Shown one piece after another: positions 1 to 7,298 of a DNA stretch of 12,368 bases (its first letter is position 1; each line of letters begins with the position of its first letter). Source of the stretch: UBA4923 sp964486135 (lineage in GTDB: Bacteria; Bacillota; Clostridia; Saccharofermentanales; DTU023); the NCBI GenBank assembly GCA_964486135.1, contig CAZAKT010000042.1, forward strand, positions 1 through 12,368. Direction: 5' to 3'. The translations under genes were made by a program, and so were the position numbers. The notes below the pieces were generated by a model that was not told the origin of the DNA, did no database searches, and was given only the letters and a program-made list of their open reading frames with translations.

Positions 1-1006
1 TGACCAGGACGCTGAAGGATCCGATAAAGGAACGGATCTTGCCGAAGGTCTTGGGCCGGTCGTAGTCCAGGACATACTTGTCCTCTTCCTTCCTGACCAC
101 TGGTCTTGGCAGGTAGGGCTCCAGATGCGCCTTGCATCCGACCGGGCCCGCGCCCGGGCCCCCGCCGCCGTGAGGGGTGGAGAAGCTCTTGTGCACGTTC
201 AGGTGGACACAGTCGAAACCCATGTCCCCCGGCCGGGCCTGCATGAGGATGGCATTGATATTGGCCCCGTCGTAATAACAAAGGCCGCCTGCCTCGTGGA
301 CCATGCTGGTGATTTTCTCTATGTTTTTCTCATAGATACCCAGTGTATTGGGGTTGGTCAGCATGAGACCGGCCACATCGTCACCCAGGGCCTTCTCAAG
401 CTCGGCCAGGTCGACCATGCCCTGGGCATTCGACTTGACCTCCCGGACCTTATAGCCGACCATGGCCGCCGTCGCCGGGTTGGTCCCGTGGGCGGCGTCC
501 GGAATGATCATGACCTGGCGCTTGGTGTCGCCCCGGTCCTCGTGATAGGCCTTGATCAGCAGGAGGCCCGCCAGTTCGCCGTGGGCGCCGGCAGCCGGCT
601 GGAAGGTATAGGCGTCCATACCGGTGACATCGTTCAAGAGCTGCTCGAGCTGGTAGAGCAGTTCCAGGTTCCCCTGGACCGTCTCATCGGGCTGGAGCGG
701 GTGGGTCGCGGCAAAGCCGGCCAGCGAGGCCAGATCCTCATTCACCTTGGGGTTGTACTTCATGGTGCAGGACCCCAGCGGGTAAGGCCCCCTCTCCACG
801 TGATAGTTCTTGGTGGACAGGTTGGTGTAGTGCCTCACAACCGAAATCTCGTCGACGTCAGGGATATTGGGTTTTTCAGCCCCGTAGGCCTTTCCAAACC
901 AGGCTGAGAAGTCCGGCTTGGGGACATCGATCGGACGGATGTAGCGGCTGGCTTCACTCTTAGTTGCCAGTTCAAAAATAAGCGGTGTATGTTTACATTT
1001 AGGCAT
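1..1006 (-). CDS. gcvPB: Glycine dehydrogenase (decarboxylating) subunit 2, partial
   Basis: This is the PLP-carrying half of the split P protein of the glycine cleavage system. With GcvPA it decarboxylates glycine and passes the aminomethyl group to lipoyl-GcvH in the cytoplasm. The visible 335 codons start MPKCKHTPLIFEL at an ATG at 1006, with GGAAGGGAGAT just upstream, two bases after the gcvPA stop. Recognisable family blocks are GPYPLGSCTMKYNPK, a QPAAGAHGELAGLL stretch and IIPDAAHGTNPA. The PLP-binding segment is HLNVHKSFSTPHGGGGPGAG, with the Schiff-base lysine at residue 273 (codon 188-190). The gene is cut by the window edge; the family is usually close to 480-490 residues, so roughly the last 150 are missing. 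The frame is open and intact throughout. Confidence 0.97.
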   Translation of the reverse strand, partial: MPKCKHTPLIFELATKSEASRYIRPIDVPKPDFSAWFGKAYGAEKPNIPDVDEISVVRHYTNLSTKNYHVERGPYPLGSCTMKYNPKVNEDLASLAGFAATHPLQPDETVQGNLELLYQLEQLLNDVTGMDAYTFQPAAGAHGELAGLLLIKAYHEDRGDTKRQVMIIPDAAHGTNPATAAMVGYKVREVKSNAQGMVDLAELEKALGDDVAGLMLTNPNTLGIYEKNIEKITSMVHEAGGLCYYDGANINAILMQARPGDMGFDCVHLNVHKSFSTPHGGGGPGAGPVGCKAHLEPYLPRPVVRKEEDKYVLDYDRPKTFGKIRSFIGSFSVLV

Positions 1007-1008
1007 GA

Positions 1009-2358
1009 CTATCTCCCTTCCTGCCGGCCACAGAGTCGAAGCACGCTTTCAGCGAAAGAGTCCAGCTGTTCTTTCGTCTTCTTCTCGGTCACGGCAATCA
1101 GCATCCTGTTCCCCGGCAAGACCAGGCCACCGATGATCCCCTCTTCAAGGAGGTCGGCGTTCAGCTTGTCAAGGTCCAGGCCCTCCCTGGCCTCGACCAG
1201 GAATTCCCGGAAATAGGGGGCGCTGTAAACACGTTTAAAGCAGCCGCCCTCAGTCAGCTTCTTCTCGAGGTAGATGGCCTTGGCAGCCGATTGCTCCGCC
1301 ACGTCCAGCAGGCCTGAACTGCCCTGGAGGGCGAGCCAGATGGTGGCGGCGGTCGCCATGAGCGCCTGGCTGGTGCAGATGTTGGAGGTGGCCCGTTCTC
1401 TTCTGATGTGCTGTTCCCTCGCCTGGATGGTGAGGACATAGCTGGTCCTGCCCTGGCGGTCAACCGTGGCCCCGCAGATTCGGCCGGGCATCTTCCGCAT
1501 GAGCTTGTCGGTCACGGCCATATAGCCGGCGCCTGGTCCACCGAATGACAGGGGCAGGCCAAGTGATTGGGCCTCGCCGACGGCGATGTCAACGCCGCTG
1601 TCACCGGGTCTTTTCAAGATGGCCAGGCTGACCGGGTCCTGGGAGACAAGCGCCAGCGCGTCCACCGCATGGGCTTTTTCAGCCAGGAGGTCGAGATCTT
1701 CGACCACCCCGTAGAAATTGGGGCTCTGGACCAGGAAACCGGCATATTCGCCTTTTTCCCCGGGGAAGTCGGTTGTCCGGCCCTCCCCGTCCAGGGATCC
1801 CGTCACAACCTCAATATCAGCGGCATGGCAGTAGGTGCGGATGGTCTCCAGGCTGTCGGGATGGACCCCTTCGGAGACAAAGACCTTGTAGCGACGTTTG
1901 TCGCGACAGGCCAAAAGCAGGCCTTCGGCCGACCCGGACGCGGCATCGTAAAGCGAAGCGTTGGCGACGGGGAGCCCTGTCAGGCGCGTGATATAGCTCT
2001 GCCATTCGAATATGGCCTGGAGGGTACCTTGTGAGATCTCTGCCTGGTAGGGCGTATAGGAGGTAAGGAATTCGGACCGGCTGATCAGATGCTTTACAGC
2101 GGAAGGCTGATAGTGGTCATAGTAACCGGCGCCCAGATAGCTGTCATAGCAGGCACCGCTCAGGTTCTTGTCCGCCAGCCCCTTGACGCGGTCGACGACT
2201 TCCATTTCGCTCATCCCATCCGCCTGCAGGGCTTGGAATTCTTTGACCCGAACGCGGTCGCACTCAGGAATCATGGAAAACAGCTGGTCCAGGTCAACTC
2301 CCACCGACGCCAGCATTTCGCGGCGTTCTTCACGGTCCATGGGGAGATAACCGGTCAT
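1009..2358 (-). CDS. gcvPA: Glycine dehydrogenase (decarboxylating) subunit 1
   Basis: This is the non-PLP-lysine half of the split P protein, which pairs with GcvPB. It is 449 residues long, normal for subunit 1, and starts MTGYLPMDREERREML. Family blocks include YLGAGYYDHYQPSAVKHLI, SEFLTSYTPYQAEISQGTLQ, the glycine-rich LSFGGPGAGYMAV, and RREKATSNICT-like RRERATSNICTSQAL. The ATG at 2358 is chosen over an in-frame TTG at 2376 because an AAGGAGG ribosome site (2366-2372) lies between them, 7 bases from the ATG. The ATG overlaps the gcvH stop as ATGA, and the ribosome site sits inside the end of gcvH, so translation is probably coupled. The stop is two bases before gcvPB. Confidence 0.97.
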   Translation of the reverse strand: MTGYLPMDREERREMLASVGVDLDQLFSMIPECDRVRVKEFQALQADGMSEMEVVDRVKGLADKNLSGACYDSYLGAGYYDHYQPSAVKHLISRSEFLTSYTPYQAEISQGTLQAIFEWQSYITRLTGLPVANASLYDAASGSAEGLLLACRDKRRYKVFVSEGVHPDSLETIRTYCHAADIEVVTGSLDGEGRTTDFPGEKGEYAGFLVQSPNFYGVVEDLDLLAEKAHAVDALALVSQDPVSLAILKRPGDSGVDIAVGEAQSLGLPLSFGGPGAGYMAVTDKLMRKMPGRICGATVDRQGRTSYVLTIQAREQHIRRERATSNICTSQALMATAATIWLALQGSSGLLDVAEQSAAKAIYLEKKLTEGGCFKRVYSAPYFREFLVEAREGLDLDKLNADLLEEGIIGGLVLPGNRMLIAVTEKKTKEQLDSFAESVLRLCGRQEGR

Positions 2359-2729
2359 GCCCCTTCCTCCTTGCAAAATTCATCGTAGGCGTCCTTGTCA
2401 AGCAACTTGTCCAGCTCCGAGGGGTCGGCCATTTCGATCTTGACGAACCAGGTCTCCCAGGGCGCCTCATTGATCTTCTCCGGCTCATCCTCGATAGCAT
2501 AGTTGGCTTCGACGATCTCGCCGCTCACCGGCGCATAGAGGTCAGAGGCCGCCTTGACCGATTCGACGGTCCCGATGATGCCCTCAAGCTCGACCACGGT
2601 GCCTTCCGGCTCCGGCTCAGCGTAGACGATATCGCCCAATTGATCCTGCGCGAAGTCTGTCAGTCCGATCACCGCCAGCTTGTCTTCAACTTTTACCCAT
2701 TCATGTGTTTTTGAGAATTTCAGATCCAT
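2355..2729 (-). CDS. gcvH: Glycine cleavage system H protein (lipoyl carrier)
   Basis: GcvH is the small lipoylated carrier that shuttles the aminomethyl intermediate between the P, T and L proteins. It is 124 residues, typical for the family. The sequence opens MDLKFSKTHEWVKVE. The lipoyl site is GTVESVKAASDLYAPVSGE, with the modified lysine at residue 59, followed by NEAPWETWFVKIE. The start at 2729 is preceded by AGGAAGGA about 10 bases upstream. The end overlaps gcvPA by 4 bases. A 113-base spacer (2730-2842) separates it from gcvT. That spacer holds only an imperfect hairpin (CCAC/GTGG core with an outer GTCC/GGAC pairing, about 2800-2825), no U-tract and no clear promoter, so gcvH is probably co-transcribed with gcvT. 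Confidence 0.97.
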   Translation of the reverse strand: MDLKFSKTHEWVKVEDKLAVIGLTDFAQDQLGDIVYAEPEPEGTVVELEGIIGTVESVKAASDLYAPVSGEIVEANYAIEDEPEKINEAPWETWFVKIEMADPSELDKLLDKDAYDEFCKEEGA

Positions 2730-2842
2730 ATTCCCCTATTTCCTTCCTGATTTGTTTGTTTCCGGCCAGGGTCCTGCCGCCAGTCGGAGCCTATTTTTAT
2801 CCTGTCCCGTCCACTGTTGTGGCGGACCGGGCTTTGGCCTTT

Positions 2843-3955
2843 TTATTTGCCCTTTACAAAGGGCGGTTTTACGACCGTAAAGGGCTGCCTGTTCTTGCGA
2901 ACCTGCACCTCAACTGCCTCCACCTCGGGCGTATCAAGATCGACCAGGGCAAAGGCGATCCCCTTCTCAAGGACAGGCGAGAAGGTGCCGGAGCTGATAT
3001 GCCCCACCTGTCTGTCATCCAGGTAGACCTCATAGCCTTCACGCGGGATGGCCTTGGTGTCACTGACCAGGGCCAGCTGGCGCCGGGTCACCTTGTCCTT
3101 CATGGCGATTCCCTGGAAGTCGTGCTTCAGGTCGACGAAGAAGGCCATACCCCCCTCAAGGGCGTTGATGTCCGGCGACATCTCGTGGCCGTAAAGCGGC
3201 ATACCCGCCTCCAACCTCAGGGTGTCCCGGGCGCCCAAGCCACAGGGTTCGACTCCCGCTTCGATGAAAAGATCCCAGAAATAGGCCGTCTTGGCAAAGG
3301 GGATATAGAGCTCGTAACCGTTTTCGCCCGTATAGCCCGTGCGTGAAATGATCATGTCCCGATCTTCCCCCGGGACGGCTACCGTCATCTCCCGGAAGCG
3401 TTTCAGGCCCTTCAGCTCCTCTTTTCCTTCATCGGAAAGCCCCAGCCCATCAGCCAGTTCCAGCATACAGGCCAGGCTGTCCGGTCCCTGAACAGCCAGC
3501 TGGCCGTAAAGGTCGGACTCGTCAATAATAGCGAGGGTTGCCGGGCGGTCAGGGTAGGTCTCCTGATAGGCGGCCAGGCTGTCTTTCATGTGGACCAGAT
3601 CCTTGTCCTTGTTGGCCGCGTTGACCACCAGCATATAATCTTCCTCACCCAAGGTGTAGACCAGCAGGTCGTCAACGGTACCGCCATCGGCGGCACTCAT
3701 GATGGCATAGGTGATCTGGTCGGGCTTCTTGCCCGTCACCGCGCGCGACAGAAGCCAGTCAAGATAGGCGCCAGCCCCGGCGCCCTTCACCCGGATCTCC
3801 CCCATATGCGAGACATCAAAAATACCCGTCCCCTCGCGTACGGCAAGGACTTCCTCCTTGATCCCCGCGTACTGGACGGGCATATTCCAGCCGGCGTATT
3901 CAACCATGCGGGCACCCAGCGCCACATGGCGGTCAAAAAGTGGTGTTTTTTTCAT
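2843..3955 (-). CDS. gcvT: Glycine cleavage system aminomethyltransferase (T protein)
   Basis: GcvT transfers the one-carbon unit from aminomethyl-lipoyl GcvH to tetrahydrofolate, releasing ammonia and forming 5,10-methylene-THF. It is 370 residues, the usual length. Visible family features are MKKTPLFDRHVALGARMVEYAGW at the N-terminus (shown to residue 23 by homology; key residues FDRH and EYAGW), GIFDVSHMGEI, and GGTVDDLLVY, which contains the conserved Asp-Asp of the active site. Further on are SRTGYTGENGYELYI and GLGARDTLRLEAGMPLYGHE. An in-frame TTG at 3994 is rejected: the ATG at 3955 has GGAGGT (3962-3967) 6 bases upstream and starts exactly where the family does. It is first in the operon, so the promoter lies in the divergent region to its right. 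Confidence 0.97.
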   Translation of the reverse strand: MKKTPLFDRHVALGARMVEYAGWNMPVQYAGIKEEVLAVREGTGIFDVSHMGEIRVKGAGAGAYLDWLLSRAVTGKKPDQITYAIMSAADGGTVDDLLVYTLGEEDYMLVVNAANKDKDLVHMKDSLAAYQETYPDRPATLAIIDESDLYGQLAVQGPDSLACMLELADGLGLSDEGKEELKGLKRFREMTVAVPGEDRDMIISRTGYTGENGYELYIPFAKTAYFWDLFIEAGVEPCGLGARDTLRLEAGMPLYGHEMSPDINALEGGMAFFVDLKHDFQGIAMKDKVTRRQLALVSDTKAIPREGYEVYLDDRQVGHISSGTFSPVLEKGIAFALVDLDTPEVEAVEVQVRKNRQPFTVVKPPFVKGK

Positions 3956-4039
3956 GAAATTACCTCCCCCGAAAAGCTCACAGCTATTGATCAAACCTCG
4001 CCAATGATAACAGATTAATCGGCATTATTTTCACAGAGA

Positions 4040-4069
4040 ATTGTACACGAGCCCCTGCCTGTATGAATA
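4040..4069 (-). promoter_or_regulatory. Candidate promoter of the gcv operon
   Basis: Read on the minus strand, TATTCA (4069-4064) is followed by 18 bases and TACAAT (4045-4040). The -10 is 5 of 6 to consensus and the -35 only 3 of 6. It lies in the A+T-rich part of the region and would give a leader of roughly 75-80 bases before gcvT. An alternative AATAAT lies just downstream. This is a pattern match only. Confidence 0.38.
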
Positions 4070-4093
4070 TTTCGTAACGGTTGACCCCTAAGC

Positions 4094-4108
4094 GGGTCTG
4101 TCAGACCC
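4094..4108. repeat. Perfect inverted repeat upstream of the gcv promoter
   Basis: GGGTCTG and CAGACCC are perfect inverted copies around a single T. A second GACCC lies at 4083-4087, so GGGTC (4094-4098) can pair on either side. No U-tract follows on either strand, so it is not an intrinsic terminator. It sits just upstream of the candidate gcv promoter, a plausible place for a regulator-binding site, but no known operator is recognised. Confidence 0.5.
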
Positions 4109-4214
4109 CTCCTGGCGGCCCCTTGGACCTGCCTGAAAAAGTAGTGTCCTAATGATGACATTACATCCCTACGTTATTTCAGTTCCCCGTGGCTGCGGGA
4201 ATCTTTTCTTTCCA

Positions 4215-4244
4215 TTGACAAGCCGCCTGTCTCTGCTGTAGCTT
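4215..4244 (+). promoter_or_regulatory. Promoter of the btuFCD operon
   Basis: A perfect -35, TTGACA (4215-4220), is followed after 18 bases by TAGCTT (4239-4244), a weak -10 matching TATAAT at three positions. Transcription would start near 4251, directly before the riboswitch aptamer that begins at about 4267. The location fits exactly what a riboswitch-controlled operon needs, which raises confidence beyond the motif itself. Confidence 0.55.
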
Positions 4245-4266
4245 AGGGATACAAATGAATATAGCG

Positions 4267-4388
4267 TGTGTTTTTCGCTTCGGCGCGGGGCCAGAGGCTC
4301 CGGGGGGAATCGGATGAGACTTCCGAACTATCCCAATAACCGTGATGTCCAGCCAAGGGCGGACTAAGTCGGGTTACCTGTTTACACA
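4267..4388 (+). ncRNA. Cobalamin (B12) riboswitch, compact variant
   Basis: The conserved aptamer core can be read directly. GGGA (4305-4308) is followed by AAT, and CGGA (4311-4314) pairs with TCCG (4322-4325) around TGAGACT. TCCC (4331-4334) then closes on GGGA. Next come AACCGTGATG (the counterpart of the consensus AACTGTGATG), a short GTCC (4347-4350)/GGAC (4361-4364) hairpin, and AAGTCGGGTTACCTG (4366-4380), the counterpart of the signature AAGTCAGGATACCTG. TGTGT (4267-4271) and ACACA (4384-4388) can form the closing stem. A C-UUCG-G tetraloop hairpin (4276-4285) lies in the 5' part. The large peripheral arm of the canonical class is absent, as in compact AdoCbl-type variants. Bound cobalamin should switch off the downstream importer. 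Confidence 0.82.
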
Positions 4389-4430
4389 TTATCCACTTGG
4401 GGGGCGGGGAGAGCTATTTTGCATGAGAGA

Positions 4431-4455
4431 AGCTCCTTGGTCCAAGGAGTTTTTT
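4431..4455 (+). terminator. Riboswitch-controlled intrinsic terminator
   Basis: CTCCTTG (4433-4439) and CAAGGAG (4443-4449) form a 7-bp stem with a 3-base loop, followed by six T (4450-4455). It lies about 45 bases after the aptamer and before btuF. Two competing pairings are visible. GAGCT (4411-4415) can pair with AGCTC (4431-4435), which opens the 5' side. AAGGAGTT (4444-4451) can pair perfectly with AACTCCTT (4457-4464), which opens the 3' side. This fits a transcription-attenuation expression platform. Confidence 0.8.
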
Positions 4456-4507
4456 CAACTCCTTCTATTATGTTCATTTGGACTATTTGAAAGGGGTTGT
4501 TTACCCA

Positions 4508-5452
4508 ATGAAAGAAAAGAAACTACTGACCCTCTTGATCGGGATCCTCTTCCTGGTCACGCTCGCCCTGGGCTGCGACAAGACGGAGAAGCCGGCATCA
4601 GGGGCTTCCATCACCCTTACTGATATGAAGGGAAGGGAGATCAACCTGAAAGAACCCGCCAGCCGGGTGGTGGCCCTGACGGCGGCTGACTGCGAGATCC
4701 TTTACGCCATCGGGGCCGGTGAGACCCTGGTCGGCCGTGGAGAATTCTGCGATTATCCGGCCGAGGTCCTGGAAGTTCCCGCAGTCCAGTCGGGATCTGA
4801 AACCAACCTGGAACAGATCATCGATCTGGAACCCCAGCTCATCCTTATGAGCACCATGGCCCAGTCCAAGGACCAGCTCGGGGCCCTGGAGGATGCCGGT
4901 ATCCAGGTGGTGGTCTCTGAAGCCAATGATATCGAGGGCACCTATACCGCCATCACCATGATCGGGACCCTTATGGGCAGGGAGGCGGAAGCCCAATCCG
5001 TCATCGACTCCATGAAGGAAACCCTGGGGGAGGTCACGGCCCTGGCCGACCAACTCTCAGGCAAGAGCATCTACTTCGAGGTGTCACCGCTTGAGTGGGG
5101 TCTTTGGACGGCTGGCGAGGAAACCTTTATGGATGAAATTGCCGGGATGATCGGCCTGGAAAACAGCTTCAGTGATGTGACCGGTTGGAAGGAAATTTCA
5201 GAGGAGCAGGTCCTGGAACGCAACCCGGACTATATCCTGACCATCGCCATGTACTTTGGCGAAGGCCCTGAACCGGTTGAGGAAATCCTGGGCCGCCCCG
5301 GTTGGGAAAAGATCAAGGCGGTTGAAAATGGGGCCCTGCTCAACCTTCCTGACAATGAGCTGTCCAGGCCCGGTCCCCGCCTGGCCGAGGGGGCCAAAAT
5401 CCTCTTTGACTTCATCCAGGATCTCGAAGAAGCCTTGGATAAGGCCGCCTGA
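4508..5452 (+). CDS. btuF: Corrinoid (vitamin B12) ABC transporter substrate-binding lipoprotein
   Basis: This is the cell-surface binding protein of the importer encoded by the next two genes, 314 residues of the periplasmic-binding-protein 2 (FecB/BtuF) class. The N-terminus, MKEKKLLTLLIGILFLVTLA, is a lipoprotein signal with lipobox LALGC and the lipidated cysteine at residue 23, so it is anchored on the outside of the membrane. The binding fold shows SRVVALTAADCEILYAIGAG, GEFCDYPAE and NLEQIIDLEPQLILM, typical of the family. The ATG at 4508 is preferred over a TTG at 4478 because it begins the signal peptide. AAAGGGG lies 11 bases upstream, partly inside a small GGGT/ACCC hairpin (4494-4506). 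Sequence alone could also suit haem or siderophores; the cobalamin riboswitch upstream decides for corrinoids. Confidence 0.88.
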   Translation: MKEKKLLTLLIGILFLVTLALGCDKTEKPASGASITLTDMKGREINLKEPASRVVALTAADCEILYAIGAGETLVGRGEFCDYPAEVLEVPAVQSGSETNLEQIIDLEPQLILMSTMAQSKDQLGALEDAGIQVVVSEANDIEGTYTAITMIGTLMGREAEAQSVIDSMKETLGEVTALADQLSGKSIYFEVSPLEWGLWTAGEETFMDEIAGMIGLENSFSDVTGWKEISEEQVLERNPDYILTIAMYFGEGPEPVEEILGRPGWEKIKAVENGALLNLPDNELSRPGPRLAEGAKILFDFIQDLEEALDKAA

Positions 5453-5468
5453 GCGGGAGACCATAATA

Positions 5469-5492
5469 AGCGGCGGGGTCATCCCCGCCGCT
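5469..5492 (+). other. Strong intercistronic stem-loop between btuF and btuC
   Basis: AGCGGCGGGG (5469-5478) and CCCCGCCGCT (5483-5492) form a perfect 10-bp G+C-rich stem with a TCAT loop, starting 16 bases after the btuF stop. No T-tract follows; the next bases are AGCGGGAAG, the btuC ribosome site. It is therefore more likely an mRNA-stabilising or processing element that favours binding-protein expression over the permease, or a partial attenuator, than a full terminator. Confidence 0.7.
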
Positions 5493-5506
5493 AGCGGGAA
5501 GAAAGC

Positions 5507-6547
5507 ATGCGAAAAAAGAGAGAAGGCTTCGGCCCAGTTGGATATCTCCTCTTTGCCGGTCTCAGTCTTGTGACCTTCGCGGTCTGCGTTTCGCTGGGCA
5601 GCGTCCGGGTCCCTATCCTTGACACCCTCAAGCTGATCTGGAATGCCCTTTGGGGCCTTCCCCTCCCCGATACCGCTGTTTCGCCTTCCATTATCCTGGC
5701 CGTCCGCCTCCCCCGTGTAATCTCCGTGGCCCTGACGGGCGCCGCCCTCTCGCTTTGCGGCGGGGCCATGCAGGGTCTGCTTAGAAATCCCCTGGCTGAC
5801 GGATCCACCCTGGGCGTTTCCTCCGGCGCCTCCCTGGGGGCGGTCATCGCCATCGCCTTTGGCATAAGCCTGCCTTCCCTGCCCTTTGCCGGCACCATGG
5901 TCCTGGCCATCCTCTTCGCCTTTCTATCCCTGGTCATTATTCTGGCCCTGGCCTACAAACTGGACCATTCGCTTTCCACCAATACGATTATCCTGATCGG
6001 GGTCATCTACGCCATGTTTGTGTCCAGCATCCTGTCCTTCATTGTCAGCTATGCCTCCGACCGGGTCCGCCAGATCACCTTCTGGACCATGGGAAGCCTG
6101 AATGGCAGCAGTTACGGGAATGGCCTGATCCTCCTTTTCACCCTCATCCTTTTCGGCGGCCTGATCCTCCTTCACGCCCGGGAGCTGAACGCCTTCGCCA
6201 TCAGCGAGGACAATGCCCGCCATATAGGGATCAATACCCAAAGGGTCAAGCTGACCCTTATGATCGCGGTCTCGGTCCTGATCGGAGTCTCCGTCTCCAT
6301 CGGCGGCACCATCGGTTTTGTAGGCCTGGTCACCCCCCACATCGTCCGCCTGATTACGGGCCCTAATCATAGGAAACTCTTCCCGGCCTCCCTTTTTGGA
6401 GGGGCCATCTTCCTTATGCTGGCCGACCTTCTGGCCCGGCTCCTCCTGAACCCGGTTGAACTGCCCCTGGGCGTGGTGACCTCTTTTGTCGGAGCCATAG
6501 TCTTTGTCTTCATCTTCTACCGGGCGAGGAAAACCGACCGTGCTTGA
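5507..6547 (+). CDS. btuC: Corrinoid ABC transporter permease (FecCD family)
   Basis: This is the membrane channel of the importer, 346 residues, normal for the FecCD/BtuC family with about ten membrane helices, which are visible as successive hydrophobic blocks. Diagnostic stretches are ALTGAALSLCGGAMQGLLRN, NPLADGSTLGVSSGASLGA and the ATPase-contact loop near ARHIGINTQRVK. Also present are GTIGFVGLVTPHIVRLITG and the C-terminal ELPLGVVTSFVGAIVF. The ATG at 5507 has GGGAAGAA just upstream. It follows btuF by 54 bases containing a strong stem-loop and overlaps btuD by 8 bases. The permease probably works as a dimer with two BtuD subunits. Confidence 0.93.
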   Translation: MRKKREGFGPVGYLLFAGLSLVTFAVCVSLGSVRVPILDTLKLIWNALWGLPLPDTAVSPSIILAVRLPRVISVALTGAALSLCGGAMQGLLRNPLADGSTLGVSSGASLGAVIAIAFGISLPSLPFAGTMVLAILFAFLSLVIILALAYKLDHSLSTNTIILIGVIYAMFVSSILSFIVSYASDRVRQITFWTMGSLNGSSYGNGLILLFTLILFGGLILLHARELNAFAISEDNARHIGINTQRVKLTLMIAVSVLIGVSVSIGGTIGFVGLVTPHIVRLITGPNHRKLFPASLFGGAIFLMLADLLARLLLNPVELPLGVVTSFVGAIVFVFIFYRARKTDRA

Positions 6548-7298
6548 CGTAAGGGATTTGACCGTGCGCTATGGCGACCTGACCATTCTGGACCAGGTCA
6601 GCTTCAAGGTCGAGCCTGGCGACTGGCTCATGGTGGTCGGGCCCAACGGAGCCGGCAAGAGCACCCTGATCAGAGCCATCTCCCAGGGGATCCCCTACAG
6701 GGGGAGGATCCTGCTCAAGGATAGGGATATCCGGGACTACAAGTCCCGTCAACGGGCCCGCCTGGTCGGGGTCCTGGCCCAGCACCACTACTTCAACTAC
6801 CCCTTCACTGTCGAGGAGGTGATCCGCCTGGGCCGCTACGCCTACACCCCGGGCATCTTTTCCCGCCCCCACGAGGAGGATGAGGAAAAAGTCAGAAAAG
6901 CCATCGAGATGACAGGGCTTGGATCCCTGCTCAACCAGTCGGTTTTGACCCTGTCCGGAGGGGAGATCCAGCGGGTTTTCCTGGCCCAGCTCTTTGCCCA
7001 GGACCCCGACCTGCTCCTCCTGGATGAACCGGCCAATCATCTGGACCTGGCCTATCAGAAACAAACCTTCAGTCTGCTGGAAGCCTGGTTGGAAAAACCC
7101 GGCCGGGCCATCATCTCAGTCTTCCACGACCTGGGCTCCGCCCGGGCCTATGGAAACCGGGCCCTCCTGCTCAACAGGGGGAATCCGGTGGCCCTGGGAT
7201 CCATCGGCCAGGTCCTCACCGAAGAGAAACTCAATCAAGTTTACGGACTGGATGTATTTGCCTGGATGCGGTCCCTGCTTGCCCACTGGCAGGACTAG
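6540..7298 (+). CDS. btuD: Corrinoid ABC transporter ATP-binding protein
   Basis: This is the ATPase that powers the importer, 252 residues, usual for the FepC/BtuD class. All nucleotide-site motifs are intact: Walker A GPNGAGKST (34-42), Q-loop Gln81, signature LSGGE (138-142), Walker B LLLLDE (158-163) and the switch histidine in SVFHD (His196). The GTG at 6540 is chosen because the protein then starts MLDVRDLTVRYG at the normal family position, with CGAGGA upstream. An in-frame TTG at 6504 would add an unsupported 12 residues inside btuC. The gene overlaps the btuC end by 8 bases, so translation is likely coupled. It ends 22 bases from the converging xpt. Confidence 0.93.
   Translation: MLDVRDLTVRYGDLTILDQVSFKVEPGDWLMVVGPNGAGKSTLIRAISQGIPYRGRILLKDRDIRDYKSRQRARLVGVLAQHHYFNYPFTVEEVIRLGRYAYTPGIFSRPHEEDEEKVRKAIEMTGLGSLLNQSVLTLSGGEIQRVFLAQLFAQDPDLLLLDEPANHLDLAYQKQTFSLLEAWLEKPGRAIISVFHDLGSARAYGNRALLLNRGNPVALGSIGQVLTEEKLNQVYGLDVFAWMRSLLAHWQD

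Larger units (their letters stand above)
3956..4507. other. Divergent intergenic region between gcvT and btuF
   Basis: No credible coding sequence is seen in these 552 bases. The gcvT side (about 3956-4080) is markedly richer in A+T than the genes and holds a weak minus-strand promoter candidate plus two short palindromes, TTGATCAA (3988-3995) and GATTAATC (4013-4020). Next comes a strong GGGTCTG-T-CAGACCC inverted repeat (4094-4108). From 4215 rightward the sequence is a plus-strand leader: promoter, cobalamin aptamer, terminator, then the btuF ribosome site. The stretch 4109-4210 shows little beyond a weak TTCCC/GGGAA hairpin near 4182-4202. Confidence 0.85.

Noticed and set aside
125..907. 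Long plus-strand open frame of 260 codons
   Set aside because: Antisense to the clearly recognisable gcvPB; no family features or ribosome site. It is open because of G+C-rich codon use.
3956..4140. Glycine riboswitch upstream of gcvT
   Set aside because: Looked for the conserved glycine-aptamer blocks on the minus strand; none found, only the GGGTC/GACCC repeat.
4141..4210. Possible terminator TTCCC/GGGAA followed by T-rich sequence near 4182-4212
   Set aside because: Only about 5 bp, an interrupted T run, and no plus-strand gene upstream for it to end.
4342..4623. Plus-strand 93-codon frame over the riboswitch and btuF start
   Set aside because: It overlaps the aptamer and terminator, continues out of frame into btuF, and has no recognisable protein features.
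5507..6370. Minus-strand frames opposite btuC
   Set aside because: Shadows of a strongly conserved permease; low-complexity, charged translations.
4508..7298. Iron-siderophore or haem importer
   Set aside because: The protein families alone would allow it, but the cobalamin riboswitch directly upstream makes corrinoid uptake the better reading.
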